From NCBI RefSeq assembly GCF_001679645.1, contig NZ_LRUN01000008.1, positions 1 through 64,000 on the forward strand: 64,000 nt of DNA, in the 5' to 3' direction. The position numbers were made by a program, and so were the translations under genes. This stretch comes from Pseudomonas bananamidigenes (GTDB taxonomy: Bacteria > Pseudomonadota > Gammaproteobacteria > Pseudomonadales > Pseudomonadaceae). Positions 45,430 through 53,067 of the stretch are shown here, piece by piece; position 1 is the first letter of the stretch; each line of letters starts with the position of its first letter. Under the pieces are notes generated by a model. The model made no database searches. It had not been told where the DNA came from and saw nothing but the letters and a program-made list of their open reading frames with translations.

Positions 45430-45941
45430 GGGGTGGTTCTCTCGTTGAGGTTGGGAAAGTTGGTGTCCTGGTGCGCGGGCGCTCGCTGGCACACGCCACG
45501 GACGTATTGCTGCAGTCCGACGATCATTTGCCGGCTTTGGGTGAGTTGATCTCGGAGGGTGAAATAATCCGGTCGAGCGTCTGCAGCGAGTTCGGCGCTT
45601 CCTGCATCAGCCACGCGGGCGGTGCCGGCGTCGGCGGACACAGATCCGGAGGCGGGACAGGTGGCGCGGACGCGCAGCCGCTGACGGCCATCGTCAACAG
45701 CGCGGCGCAGGCGTTCGTTCTCAGTGCGTGCATCAATCAATTCCTTGGTGTTTCGTTGGTCGATCGCGTCCCGCTCGGCGAGCATTTCGCCGCTGATGCG
45801 TGCCGCTTCGCGCAGGCCGCTGGCCTCCCATTTCACGCTGTCGCGCTCGCGCCTGGCTTCGTCGCGCTGGCCTTTGAGCGTGTCGAAACCGATCCAGGCA
45901 ACCAGGCACAACACGACTAGGAACAAAACTTCGCGCAGCAT
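45426..45941 (-). CDS. Inner-membrane spanin Rz
   Basis: The 171-residue protein has one N-terminal membrane helix (MLREVLFLVVLCLVAWIGF) and a long periplasmic coiled coil (QRDEARRERDSVKWEASGLREAAR, ERLRRAVDDGRQRLRV). With Rz1 it fuses inner and outer membranes at lysis. Its start shares one base with the lysozyme stop (TAATG). The Rz1 gene is embedded in another frame. Confidence 0.85.
   Translation of the reverse strand: MLREVLFLVVLCLVAWIGFDTLKGQRDEARRERDSVKWEASGLREAARISGEMLAERDAIDQRNTKELIDARTENERLRRAVDDGRQRLRVRATCPASGSVSADAGTARVADAGSAELAADARPDYFTLRDQLTQSRQMIVGLQQYVRGVCQRAPAHQDTNFPNLNERTTP
45524..45733 (-). CDS. Outer-membrane lipoprotein spanin Rz1, embedded in Rz
   Basis: The 69-residue frame lies wholly inside Rz in another register. 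It has a lipoprotein signal (ACAALLTMAVSGC with the lipobox Cys at about residue 20) followed by a Pro-rich mature part (ASAPPVPPPDLCPPTPAPP), the hallmark of Rz1. AAGGAATT precedes the ATG at 45733; an upstream TTG at 45736 is adjacent. Confidence 0.85.
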   Translation of the reverse strand: MHALRTNACAALLTMAVSGCASAPPVPPPDLCPPTPAPPAWLMQEAPNSLQTLDRIISPSEINSPKAGK

Positions 45942-46474
45942 TACAGCCCCTCCGCACACAGGCGGGATTCGGCCAGCCGGCGGTTGTGCAGGCCCGGCAC
46001 AAAGCGTTTCTGGCCGTTGGCATCCGTCACAAAGGCCCACACCGGCGTCTTGCCGTCCGGCGCCCATGCCAGGGCTTTGCAGCCCTCTGCAATGCGTCCG
46101 GCGTTGATAAGCGCGACCGCACGACTGGCACAGGTGCTGGTCACGCCGAAGTTGTGGCCGTGACTGGTCAGTGCGTCGAACGAGTTCTGTCCCACGTTCG
46201 GGTTGGTGATGCACTCGGCCAGCTGCAGCTGCGTTTTGCGGATCACCAGTTGCTCCACCTCGGCGCACTTGGCGGGCGACCAGTAGTCGCCGACGACGAC
46301 CGGGTACGGGCTGGTAAACCGGGTGATGCCTTTGCAGACCGTGGGCAGTCCGCCGGCGAGCTTGTCCGCGTAAACGGTGTTCTGGCCGTTGCCTTCCCAG
46401 GTGCCCAGGAAGATCACCAACGGGGTACTGGCCAGCGCGATCGCACCGGCCATGATCCTGCCGCGCAGACTCAT
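45941..46474 (-). CDS. Phage lysozyme, GH24 family
   Basis: The 177-residue endolysin has an N-terminal hydrophobic segment (RIMAGAIALASTPLVIFLGTWEG) that may be a signal-arrest-release anchor. The GH24 catalytic triad pattern E-x8-D-T follows: Glu in TWEGNG, Asp in VYADKLAGG, Thr in KGITRF. FDALTSHGHNFG is typical of P21/P2-type lysozymes. It cleaves peptidoglycan at lysis. The ATG at 46474 overlaps the holin-like gene by 4 bp. Confidence 0.88.
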   Translation of the reverse strand: MSLRGRIMAGAIALASTPLVIFLGTWEGNGQNTVYADKLAGGLPTVCKGITRFTSPYPVVVGDYWSPAKCAEVEQLVIRKTQLQLAECITNPNVGQNSFDALTSHGHNFGVTSTCASRAVALINAGRIAEGCKALAWAPDGKTPVWAFVTDANGQKRFVPGLHNRRLAESRLCAEGL

Positions 46475-46767
46475 GGGAACCACACTCGCAACAGTGCCGG
46501 CACCACCATCTGCAGCACGGCGCCAACCAGCGTCAGGATGGTCAGCAAGCGCCCGACCTTGGAGCCGATCACGTTCACGGCGATCGTCAGTTTCTGTTGG
46601 CCCTTGTTCAGTTCAACCAACTGGCTCGCCAGGTGTTCAAACTGCTGTTCCAGCTTGGAAACTCGCGTAGGCACGGTTTCATGGCGGTCTTCCAGATCAC
46701 CCAACCGGTGTTCAAAGACGGCAAATCGCTGTTCCAGCGCGGCGAGGCGCCCGGATTCAGTGGTCAT
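46471..46767 (-). CDS. Holin-like membrane protein (XhlA-type)
   Basis: The 98-residue protein is a coiled coil (ALEQRFAVFEHRLGDLEDRHE, KLEQQFEHLASQLVELNKGQ) with one C-terminal membrane helix (LLTILTLVGAVLQMVVPALL). This is the plan of hemolysin XhlA-like holin accessories. It directly precedes lysozyme, so it probably releases or activates it. A separate two-pass holin was not found. Confidence 0.7.
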   Translation of the reverse strand: MTTESGRLAALEQRFAVFEHRLGDLEDRHETVPTRVSKLEQQFEHLASQLVELNKGQQKLTIAVNVIGSKVGRLLTILTLVGAVLQMVVPALLRVWFP

Positions 46768-46976
46768 CGGCGTTTACTCTTTTCATGGCCCGTCTGGCAC
46801 GGGACGCACCGCGTCATACCGCCCAGCGCCTGGCGCGCCGGCGGGATTTCTTTGTCGCAGTCCTGGCAATGCGTCAGGCTTGGCCCAACCGGCACGGGCT
46901 TGCTCAACTGAGCCTTGATCGCCTGGTCACGTTGGCGTTGCTCCAGCTCCTGGGCACGGTCGAACCAGTCCACCAT
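46764..46976 (-). CDS. TraR/DksA-type zinc-finger protein
   Basis: The 70-residue protein has a helical N-terminus (WFDRAQELEQRQRDQAI) and a C4 zinc finger, C-x2-C at CQDC and C-x2-C at CVPC, with the intervening KEIPPARQALGG typical of DksA/TraR. Relatives such as P2 Orf82 bind the RNA polymerase secondary channel. It shares one base with the tail-tube gene stop and overlaps the holin-like gene by 4 bp. Confidence 0.88.
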   Translation of the reverse strand: MVDWFDRAQELEQRQRDQAIKAQLSKPVPVGPSLTHCQDCDKEIPPARQALGGMTRCVPCQTGHEKSKRR

Positions 46977-47428
46977 CAGCGCAGCCCCTCGGTTTCAGCA
47001 GCGGCCAGGTACGGCACGCCGTTGATGCGGATGAAATCCGGGCTGGTGACGTCGAACGGCACCTTGTGTTTGCTCTTCTCGCCGCCCTTGGGATCGATCG
47101 ACAGCAGGCTGGAGACCTTCACCCGGCAACCGAATGCTTCAACGCGCATTTCTTCATCCTCGCCGGCCTTGGCAAAGAACACCGCGTCAAAGGGTTTCAG
47201 CTCGCGGAAACTGCCCGCCGAGCGGGCGGCATCCACCAGCAAGTTGAAATTGGTGCTGTCCAGTTCCAGTTCGCCGGCGGCGGCGACGTCGCCGTCCACG
47301 TAGCCGTCCGGCACACCACGGGTTTGGGCCACTGCCGAGTTGTCGGTGATGTCCAGGGTGCAGCTTTCAACGTGCAGCGCGATGTCGCCCAGGTTCACGT
47401 CAAAGTTCTTGCCGCCAATCTTTGCCAT
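46976..47428 (-). CDS. Phage tail-tube protein (DUF2597-type)
   Basis: The 150-residue protein (MAKIGGKNFDVNLGDIALHVESCTLDITDNS; GVPDGYVDGDVAAAGELELDS) follows the sheath gene by 6 bp. Sequence character is that of DUF2597 proteins, which occupy the tail-tube position in myophages with DUF2586 sheaths. Assignment rests on the position after the sheath and on this resemblance. Confidence 0.78.
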   Translation of the reverse strand: MAKIGGKNFDVNLGDIALHVESCTLDITDNSAVAQTRGVPDGYVDGDVAAAGELELDSTNFNLLVDAARSAGSFRELKPFDAVFFAKAGEDEEMRVEAFGCRVKVSSLLSIDPKGGEKSKHKVPFDVTSPDFIRINGVPYLAAAETEGLR

Positions 47429-47434
47429 GGGGCG

Positions 47435-48550
47435 TTACTCCGTTTTGTCGGTGGAAAGATCCAGGGCGATGTTCGCGGTCAGGTCTTTCGGGCAGTTGAG
47501 GGGTTTAAGCTTGAAGTAGGCGACCACCTTGGTTTTGCTCAGCCAGGTCAGCACCAGGTCGCCGTCCTTTGGCGGCTCGATATCGCCGGGGAATACCTGG
47601 CCAGCAAAGGTGATGGACTTGGCCATGGCGCGCAGCGGCGCCATCAACTGGTTGGTGTTGACGGCCATGCTGTTGGGCGTGTTGTTCAAGCGGCGATCGG
47701 CCACGCGGCGGATCAGCAGCGCCCGGATCAGGCGAGCGGCCTTGTCGGTGACACGCAGGTACTCCACGACCTGAAAGTCACTGCCGGGGGTGTCCAGCAT
47801 GTTGCCGTCACCCCAATACACGCCCGGGTAGTCCGGATAGGTCTGCGACACCGAGTAGCGCGCTCGATCCAGCTCGCTGCGCACAGCCGACGGCAGTGGG
47901 ATTTTTTCGCCGTCAATCGGCACAGGGCCAAGGCCCAGCACGGGGCCAGTGGCGACACGCATCGGACTATCCGCAATGCTCACCGAAGCGTTGGCCAGGC
48001 GACCGGCGAGAACGCCCAGGTCATTGCCGTGCAGTTGCGGAACGACCAGAACACGGGGTGCGGCCAAGTTGGCCAACAGCGCTTTTCGCTCGCCCATGTA
48101 CTGCGCCCAGGTCTGGTCGGCAGTGACGCCAGGCGCGGACGCCATGACGAACACGCGGCGTCCATAGGTGTTGCTCAATGAGATTGCAGCGTCATGCATG
48201 GCCGAGATTTCCGCAGGCGCGGACACCGGTTTGGTAATCACCACGGACTCGACGGAGTAGCCCTGTTGCTGGGCCTTCTCCAATGCATCGACCCAATTGC
48301 CCTCGGCGCCGATCGGAGCGGCAACGCATGCCCAACGCTGGCCACCGTTGAGACGGGCAGCGGTGATTTGGGTTTTCAGGTCGCTGGCCGGAACGCCCAA
48401 GGCAGCATCCAGATCGCTGTCCGTGTTCAGCGGCAGGAACTGGCCGACGTTCTTGCCGGCGGGGCCGATGAAAAGAAAGTAACGCTCAATCTCGCTCACA
48501 GGCCCTTGGCCCAGATTGAGATTGTCGACGGTGACTTGACCGAGTGCCAT
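47435..48550 (-). CDS. Phage tail sheath protein (DUF2586-type)
   Basis: The 371-residue protein (MALGQVTVDNLNLGQGPVSEIERYFLFIG; VAGRLANASVSIADSPMRVATGPVLGLG; C-terminal KDGDLVLTWLSKTKVVAYFKLKPLNCPKDLTANIALDLS) has the C-terminal contractile-sheath pattern. It resembles DUF2586, the VHML-type sheath, rather than P2 FI. It is preceded by the gpS-like tail completion gene and followed by the tube gene. Confidence 0.82.
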   Translation of the reverse strand: MALGQVTVDNLNLGQGPVSEIERYFLFIGPAGKNVGQFLPLNTDSDLDAALGVPASDLKTQITAARLNGGQRWACVAAPIGAEGNWVDALEKAQQQGYSVESVVITKPVSAPAEISAMHDAAISLSNTYGRRVFVMASAPGVTADQTWAQYMGERKALLANLAAPRVLVVPQLHGNDLGVLAGRLANASVSIADSPMRVATGPVLGLGPVPIDGEKIPLPSAVRSELDRARYSVSQTYPDYPGVYWGDGNMLDTPGSDFQVVEYLRVTDKAARLIRALLIRRVADRRLNNTPNSMAVNTNQLMAPLRAMAKSITFAGQVFPGDIEPPKDGDLVLTWLSKTKVVAYFKLKPLNCPKDLTANIALDLSTDKTE

Positions 48551-48561
48551 GCAGTGCCTCG

Positions 48562-49245
48562 TTAGCGGGGTGAATTTAGGATTTGTTGCAACACCTGGTT
48601 AATCAGCAGGTTGGTGTCGCGTTCGGTTTCAGCGCCGATGAACTGTCGTTTGGGCAGCGTGATTTCCCAGCTTTGCGCGCCTGTGGATTCCTTGCGCTGG
48701 TCGTCCAGGATGCGGATCAACAGACCCGCCTTGGCGTAATTCACATGCTCTTGAATCCACGCCACGGACGGCCTGGTCAGGCTCTTTTTGCCGGCCAGGC
48801 GCACGCGGAAACCCAACCGACGCAAGCGCTTGGCTTGTTTCTCGGTCGCGGCCAGGCCGGGCGGGGTTTTGTTCCAGCGGCGCATCTGCGCGGCGGTGCG
48901 GCGCTCGCTGACGCCGAAGTGCTGCTGGGCGGCGACCCATCGGGTCAGGGCGTTTTTCCAGCCCAGTTCCGCTTCATCAGCGGACACGCGGGTGACCACC
49001 ATCAACTTGGCCAGGCCGGCTTCCATCTTCTTTTTGCCTTTGCCATCGCCCCGGCGCGGGGCGAACGGCGTGCCGTCCAGGTTCTGCTGGTCGCGCACAC
49101 GCTTGCGGCTCATCGTCCGCACGCGCTTGGTCACCTGGTTCAGCAAACGCCGGCGCAACTGCGGCGGCAGGCTCAGCAACGCCAGTTGCTCGCGCACGCC
49201 CAAGCGTCCGCGCACGTCGAGTTCGAAGGTGCTACGCCCGGCCAT
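48562..49245 (-). CDS. Phage tail completion / virion morphogenesis protein (gpS-like)
   Basis: The 227-residue basic protein has the morphogenesis pattern LLNQVTKRVRTMSRKRVRDQQNLDGTPFAPR followed by helical, Arg/Lys-rich sequence and a C-terminal KRQFIGAETERDTNLLINQVLQQIL. It matches gpS and Mu gpG. The ATG at 49245 overlaps the gpR-like gene by 14 bp; the frame to 49311 is an extension. Confidence 0.78.
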   Translation of the reverse strand: MAGRSTFELDVRGRLGVREQLALLSLPPQLRRRLLNQVTKRVRTMSRKRVRDQQNLDGTPFAPRRGDGKGKKKMEAGLAKLMVVTRVSADEAELGWKNALTRWVAAQQHFGVSERRTAAQMRRWNKTPPGLAATEKQAKRLRRLGFRVRLAGKKSLTRPSVAWIQEHVNYAKAGLLIRILDDQRKESTGAQSWEITLPKRQFIGAETERDTNLLINQVLQQILNSPR

Positions 49246-49684
49246 CGGTGGCCACCTCGCCGCGCTCAGCAATCCACAGATCAAACGGAATGAACGCCCA
49301 GGTCTTGCCAAAGGCCTCGATCTCGCCGTCCGGGTCTTCGGACAGATACTGCGGCTCGACGAATTCCAGCGTGACTTCCACGTCGAACAGATCGTTGTCC
49401 AGCGGCTCCACGGCGAATTCCGGCGCTGGCAGTTCGTGGCGGTCGCGATCGGCGTCGTGGGTCTCCAGCCAACTGCCCACCAGGGCCATCATGCGGGCCG
49501 GATTGGCGGCGAAACGCTCCAGGACAATCACGGCGCGATAGTGCATGTCGGCAAAGTGCATGCCGTCGACGTCGGGTTTCCAGATCAGCGACAGCTTGAC
49601 CTGCTCCGTCCAGCTGTCGAGCTGTTCAGGCTCGACCAGGCGGCGTTCCAGCAGGTAGGCGGTCAACGCCTGCAGCTTGGTCAT
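49232..49684 (-). CDS. Phage tail completion protein (gpR-like)
   Basis: The 150-residue protein (MTKLQALTAYLLERRLV; MHYRAVIVLERFAANPARMMALVGSWLETHDADRD; LEFVEPQYLSEDPDGEIEAFGKTW) matches P2 gpR, which completes the head-tail joining region. It overlaps gpL by 4 bp. Confidence 0.82.
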   Translation of the reverse strand: MTKLQALTAYLLERRLVEPEQLDSWTEQVKLSLIWKPDVDGMHFADMHYRAVIVLERFAANPARMMALVGSWLETHDADRDRHELPAPEFAVEPLDNDLFDVEVTLEFVEPQYLSEDPDGEIEAFGKTWAFIPFDLWIAERGEVATDGRA

Positions 49685-50142
49685 AGCAGCGCCGCCGTGA
49701 TGCGGCCACGGCCCTGCAGGGCGCGCACAGCCTGCTGACTGAATGCCAGAAACGTGTCTTCACGCTCCGGCGCTTCCTTGCCGGTGTTCTCTGCGCTCTC
49801 GCGGCGGGTCACAGTGGCGAACTGCTGCAGGGCGCTGGCCTTGGCGCGGCAATACACGGCGCGCTTGTACAGCTTGGCTTTGAATGCACGTTCAGACAGC
49901 AGCATCGGATCGGCTGTTTCCACGGTAACGATGCCGGCTGCCAGCCAACTGGTTTTGAGCTTGGCCAGGTCGGTATTGACCTCGGCCATAGCGATAAACA
50001 GGGCGTCGGTCAGCAGGTCGCCCAGGAACTCCGCCGGCAGGCGGTAGCCCTTCTGGAATTCGGCCACGGAGAGGTTCGGCCAGAAGCCGTCGTTCTCGAT
50101 CGCCTGTTCCACGATGGTGGTGGGTTTCCCGGAAAAGCTCAT
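49681..50142 (-). CDS. Head completion/stabilisation protein (gpL-like)
   Basis: The 153-residue protein (FWPNLSVAEFQKGYRLPAEFLGDLLTDALFIAMAEVN; FKAKLYKRAVYCRAKASALQ) matches P2 gpL. Conserved order gpL after gpM, then gpR and gpS, supports this. An approximately 98-bp gap separates it from gpM; I see nothing clear there. Confidence 0.85.
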   Translation of the reverse strand: MSFSGKPTTIVEQAIENDGFWPNLSVAEFQKGYRLPAEFLGDLLTDALFIAMAEVNTDLAKLKTSWLAAGIVTVETADPMLLSERAFKAKLYKRAVYCRAKASALQQFATVTRRESAENTGKEAPEREDTFLAFSQQAVRALQGRGRITAALL

Positions 50143-50240
50143 GGCTGACCGCTCGAATTAGGGCGGGGAGACTGTTTTCCGTGGGGCTGGCCATAAATGG
50201 CAGACACACGTCCACAGTTCCCCGCTGGGGGGGTAGTCGG

Positions 50241-50960
50241 TTATTGGGTGCCGGTGACGGCGGGTGTTTGTTTGGCGATTGCCTTACGGCACTTCGCAAT
50301 GCGTGTCTCGTTGCCGGCCTTGGCGTGCAACTCGGTAGATCGCTCCAGGTGCTTGAGCGCCGTCTCCCACTGCTCGGCCTCCATGGCGCGCATGCCGATC
50401 AACTTGTGGTACTTGCTCGGGATCTGTTCGGGCAGATCCCATTCACCGTCGACACACGGCAGCAGGTCGGACAGGTACGGCTCCGGGCTGCGCTGGGCGT
50501 TGTATTCACGGAAAGCCCATTCGATCACCGCGTCCGCCACGAAGGTCTGCACGTTGCGCTTGAAGCGCTCCGGCATTTCCTGGCCCTGCTTGATCGCAAA
50601 ATCCGCCAGTTCCAGGCCGTCTTCGAACTGCTCGGTGTCGAACAGCCAGACCATCACCTGCACCAGGACGGGGTTCTGCATGACCAGGCCCGAATCCATG
50701 TAGCGCTGGATGAAGTCCTGATACTTGGGCAGCAACTCAGTTCGCTTAAGCGTTTGCTTGCTCGCCAAGTTCTTTAAATCGCTCAAGCGCTTCAGGTCTT
50801 CATTCAGCGAGGCTTCCATCAGCAGAAGGTGCTTTTTCGCGTTGGCTGGACTGCTCAGGGCTTCCGCCGGCGAATACGCCAGCGGTGCCGCGGCAGCAGC
50901 GATCACTGCAGCGGTTCCCTGAGCCAAAATGCGGCGCTTGTGGGCAAGGGCCAGGCTCAC
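50241..50960 (-). CDS. Terminase small/endonuclease subunit (gpM-like)
   Basis: The 239-residue protein begins at GTG 50960 (MSLALAHKRRILAQGTAAVIAAAA), with GGAG upstream and a 4-bp overlap with gpN. It has the gpM pattern (LMEASLNEDLKRLSDLKNLASKQTLKRTELLPKYQDFIQRYM; LVQVMVWLFDTEQFEDGLELADFAIKQGQEMP). A C-terminal tetratricopeptide-like part (AMEAEQWETALKHLERSTELHAKAGN) is normal. P2 gpM cuts DNA at cos with gpP. Confidence 0.9.
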   Translation of the reverse strand: MSLALAHKRRILAQGTAAVIAAAAAPLAYSPAEALSSPANAKKHLLLMEASLNEDLKRLSDLKNLASKQTLKRTELLPKYQDFIQRYMDSGLVMQNPVLVQVMVWLFDTEQFEDGLELADFAIKQGQEMPERFKRNVQTFVADAVIEWAFREYNAQRSPEPYLSDLLPCVDGEWDLPEQIPSKYHKLIGMRAMEAEQWETALKHLERSTELHAKAGNETRIAKCRKAIAKQTPAVTGTQ

Positions 50961-51979
50961 TTCACCAGCTCCACGTTCTCGGTCAGCGCGATTTTCTCCA
51001 GCTGCTCGATCACGTAGCCCTCGTTGCGGCTGTTGTAATCCTCGACGCGGGAACGCTTCGCGTTGTCCACGGTTTGCTTGCGCCAGCTGGAGTCCTGGAA
51101 GTAAATCGACAGGTTGTCCCAACTGGTGACCAGCACGCCGTTGACCGGGAAGAACGGAACGCTAAAGCTCGGCAGACCGCCGTAGGTGGCGATCACCTGG
51201 GCGTCCTCGATGCGCTCTTTCTCGGTCGGGGTGTCGCCCTGCTTGGCGTACAGCTTGGCTTTGTCAGCGGCCAACAGGTCGGAACCGATGATCGCCACCA
51301 GGTCGCCGCCGTCGCGCAGGCGTTCGTCCACCATTTGCTTGGTGTCGTGCACCAGGGCGTCGAGATTTGCGTAATCGCCGCTCGGCCCCATGGTGACCTT
51401 GCCAGGTGTTTTGCCTTCCTTGAGCACCTGCTGCGGTGCCTGCTCGCGCAGTTGCTGCAGCCAGCCTTTGTTCACGTCCTGCAACATCGGATAGGCGCCG
51501 ATGTCGGTCTGCGCTGCCGCGTGGGTGCCGTGGAAACCGACCATGATGCGATCCAGGGCGATCTGTTTCTGCACAGCGGCGGAGTAGCGTTGATGGAAGT
51601 CCGGGAATTTGGCCCAGGCATCGATCTTCGCGTAGGGCAGGCCCACGTCCGATTCGGTCGACGACAGCTCGTAGGTGCTGTCATCGAGCGCGGACGCATC
51701 TTTTGCTTCGCGGTCGGTGGTCTTGGTGTTGGTGCGGCCAGTCACCGGGCCGGACACGCCCAGGAAAACCTTTTGCCCCTTGATTTCGCTCACGCCGATG
51801 ACGTTGATACGCGAGAGGAAGTCCGATTTGGCCGTGATGGCGTCGTTAAGCTCTTGGGCTACCGACGGTTCGACACTGAACTGTTTGCTGGCCAGGTCGA
51901 CGCCGTAGGTGTCAGCGAGGGCAAGCTGCAGCTCGGCATACATTTTCGCGCCATAGGCGCTCAGGGAATGAGCAGCCAT
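50957..51979 (-). CDS. Major capsid protein (gpN-like)
   Basis: The 340-residue protein has the P2 gpN pattern: MAAHSLSAYGAKMYAELQLALADTYGV at the N-terminus, FLSRINVIGVSEIKGQKVFLGVSGPVTGRTNT, ALDRIMVGFHGTHAAAQTD, and the C-terminal RVEDYNSRNEGYVIEQLEKIALTENV. It is followed by gpM with a 4-bp overlap. Confidence 0.93.
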   Translation of the reverse strand: MAAHSLSAYGAKMYAELQLALADTYGVDLASKQFSVEPSVAQELNDAITAKSDFLSRINVIGVSEIKGQKVFLGVSGPVTGRTNTKTTDREAKDASALDDSTYELSSTESDVGLPYAKIDAWAKFPDFHQRYSAAVQKQIALDRIMVGFHGTHAAAQTDIGAYPMLQDVNKGWLQQLREQAPQQVLKEGKTPGKVTMGPSGDYANLDALVHDTKQMVDERLRDGGDLVAIIGSDLLAADKAKLYAKQGDTPTEKERIEDAQVIATYGGLPSFSVPFFPVNGVLVTSWDNLSIYFQDSSWRKQTVDNAKRSRVEDYNSRNEGYVIEQLEKIALTENVELVK

Positions 51980-51981
51980 GG

Positions 51982-52905
51982 TCAGAGTACCCGCGCTTTG
52001 GTCTTGCCAGCCGGGCCGGCGTTGCGTGGCAGATGACGGCCAGCAGGAGTGTTTTTCAGTTCAGTAAACTGTTTCTGCAGGCTGGTCAGTGCCGCCATCA
52101 CGGCCTTGTTGCCGCCGCCGTTGCGCTTGAACTCTCGTTCTTCCTCGGCAGTGGTGACGATTTCGTCTACTGCAGCGCTGACATCATCGATCGGGGTTTG
52201 ATCGGGTTCCGGTGCGTCTTCGGCTGCAGGCTCGATCACGGCCTGAATGCCGGCAGCGACGACCAGCAGCTGGGCCAGCAGGGCTTTCAAGGCCGTTGCG
52301 GTAGCTTCATCCATTGGGGGTTTGCTCTCGGTTGGGGTTTGCGGAGTGGTTTCGGTGGGCGTGTCTTCAATGCCGAAACGCTTGAACAGGCGGGTGAACA
52401 TGGCGGCCAGGCGCCCGAACTCGCCCTGGGGCTCGGTTTCGCGCAGGGGGCCGAGTTCTTGTGAGGCGGCGTAGTACGCGGCGCGACTGGTGCGATTGGA
52501 GAAATACAGCTCTTGCGTGCCGAGGCTCGCCGGCGAATCAGTCACCGCCAGGCCAGTCAGATAGGCCTTGCCGCTGCCGGCGAAATTCGGGGTGATTTCA
52601 ATGCTGCTGAACAGCTTCTGGCCTTGGTCGTTGAGGTACAGAAGGCGATCGTTCGGTTTCAGCTGAGCTTCCAGCGCGATCTGGCCAGGCTCCAGATCCT
52701 CGCCCTCTTCAACCAAACGCACGGCAAAAACGGTGCCGTGGGAACCCGGCCAGCGTTCGTGGTCGCACCAGATCACCGCCGTGTATTTGGCAGGCGTGTA
52801 GGTCTCGGCGATGTCGCGCAGTTCCTGGGGCAGGATCTCGCGGCCATCGACGGTCGGGCCGCTGGTGGCAACACGTTTCCAGTAGGAGACAAGGGAACGG
52901 GGCAT
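51982..52905 (-). CDS. Capsid scaffolding protein (gpO-like, N-terminal protease)
   Basis: The 307-residue protein has an N-terminal serine protease-like domain (VATSGPTVDGREILPQELRDIAETY, VIWCDHERWPG, LTGLAVTDSPASLGTQELYFS, where the DSPASLGT segment holds the expected catalytic Ser) and a C-terminal scaffold helix (NKAVMAALTSLQKQFTELKN). P2 gpO guides capsid assembly and cleaves itself, gpN and gpQ. The start is ATG at 52905, divergent from the terminase gene. Confidence 0.9.
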   Translation of the reverse strand: MPRSLVSYWKRVATSGPTVDGREILPQELRDIAETYTPAKYTAVIWCDHERWPGSHGTVFAVRLVEEGEDLEPGQIALEAQLKPNDRLLYLNDQGQKLFSSIEITPNFAGSGKAYLTGLAVTDSPASLGTQELYFSNRTSRAAYYAASQELGPLRETEPQGEFGRLAAMFTRLFKRFGIEDTPTETTPQTPTESKPPMDEATATALKALLAQLLVVAAGIQAVIEPAAEDAPEPDQTPIDDVSAAVDEIVTTAEEEREFKRNGGGNKAVMAALTSLQKQFTELKNTPAGRHLPRNAGPAGKTKARVL

Positions 52906-53067
52906 GGTGGGTGACTGCGCTCAATCGTTGAATGAGCCGCCACGATAGGGAGCCGATTTGCCCCAAACAAACGGTTGGTTTTCGGCGTTCTCCTATTTTC
53001 CGGATATAGGCGAATGCCGGGATTTAACCCCGCGTTTCCAGCGTTTTCGCCGCATAGACTGCGGCCC
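52906..53067. promoter_or_regulatory. Divergent late promoter region between gpO and gpP
   Basis: These 162 bp must drive the capsid genes leftward and the terminase/portal genes rightward. CCAAACAAACGGTTGG at 52963-52978 has CCAA/TTGG dyad symmetry. In P2-like phages the Ogr/Delta zinc-finger protein binds a dyad about 55 bp upstream of late starts. I could not confirm a TGT-N12-ACA consensus, so the site is a hypothesis. Confidence 0.5.
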
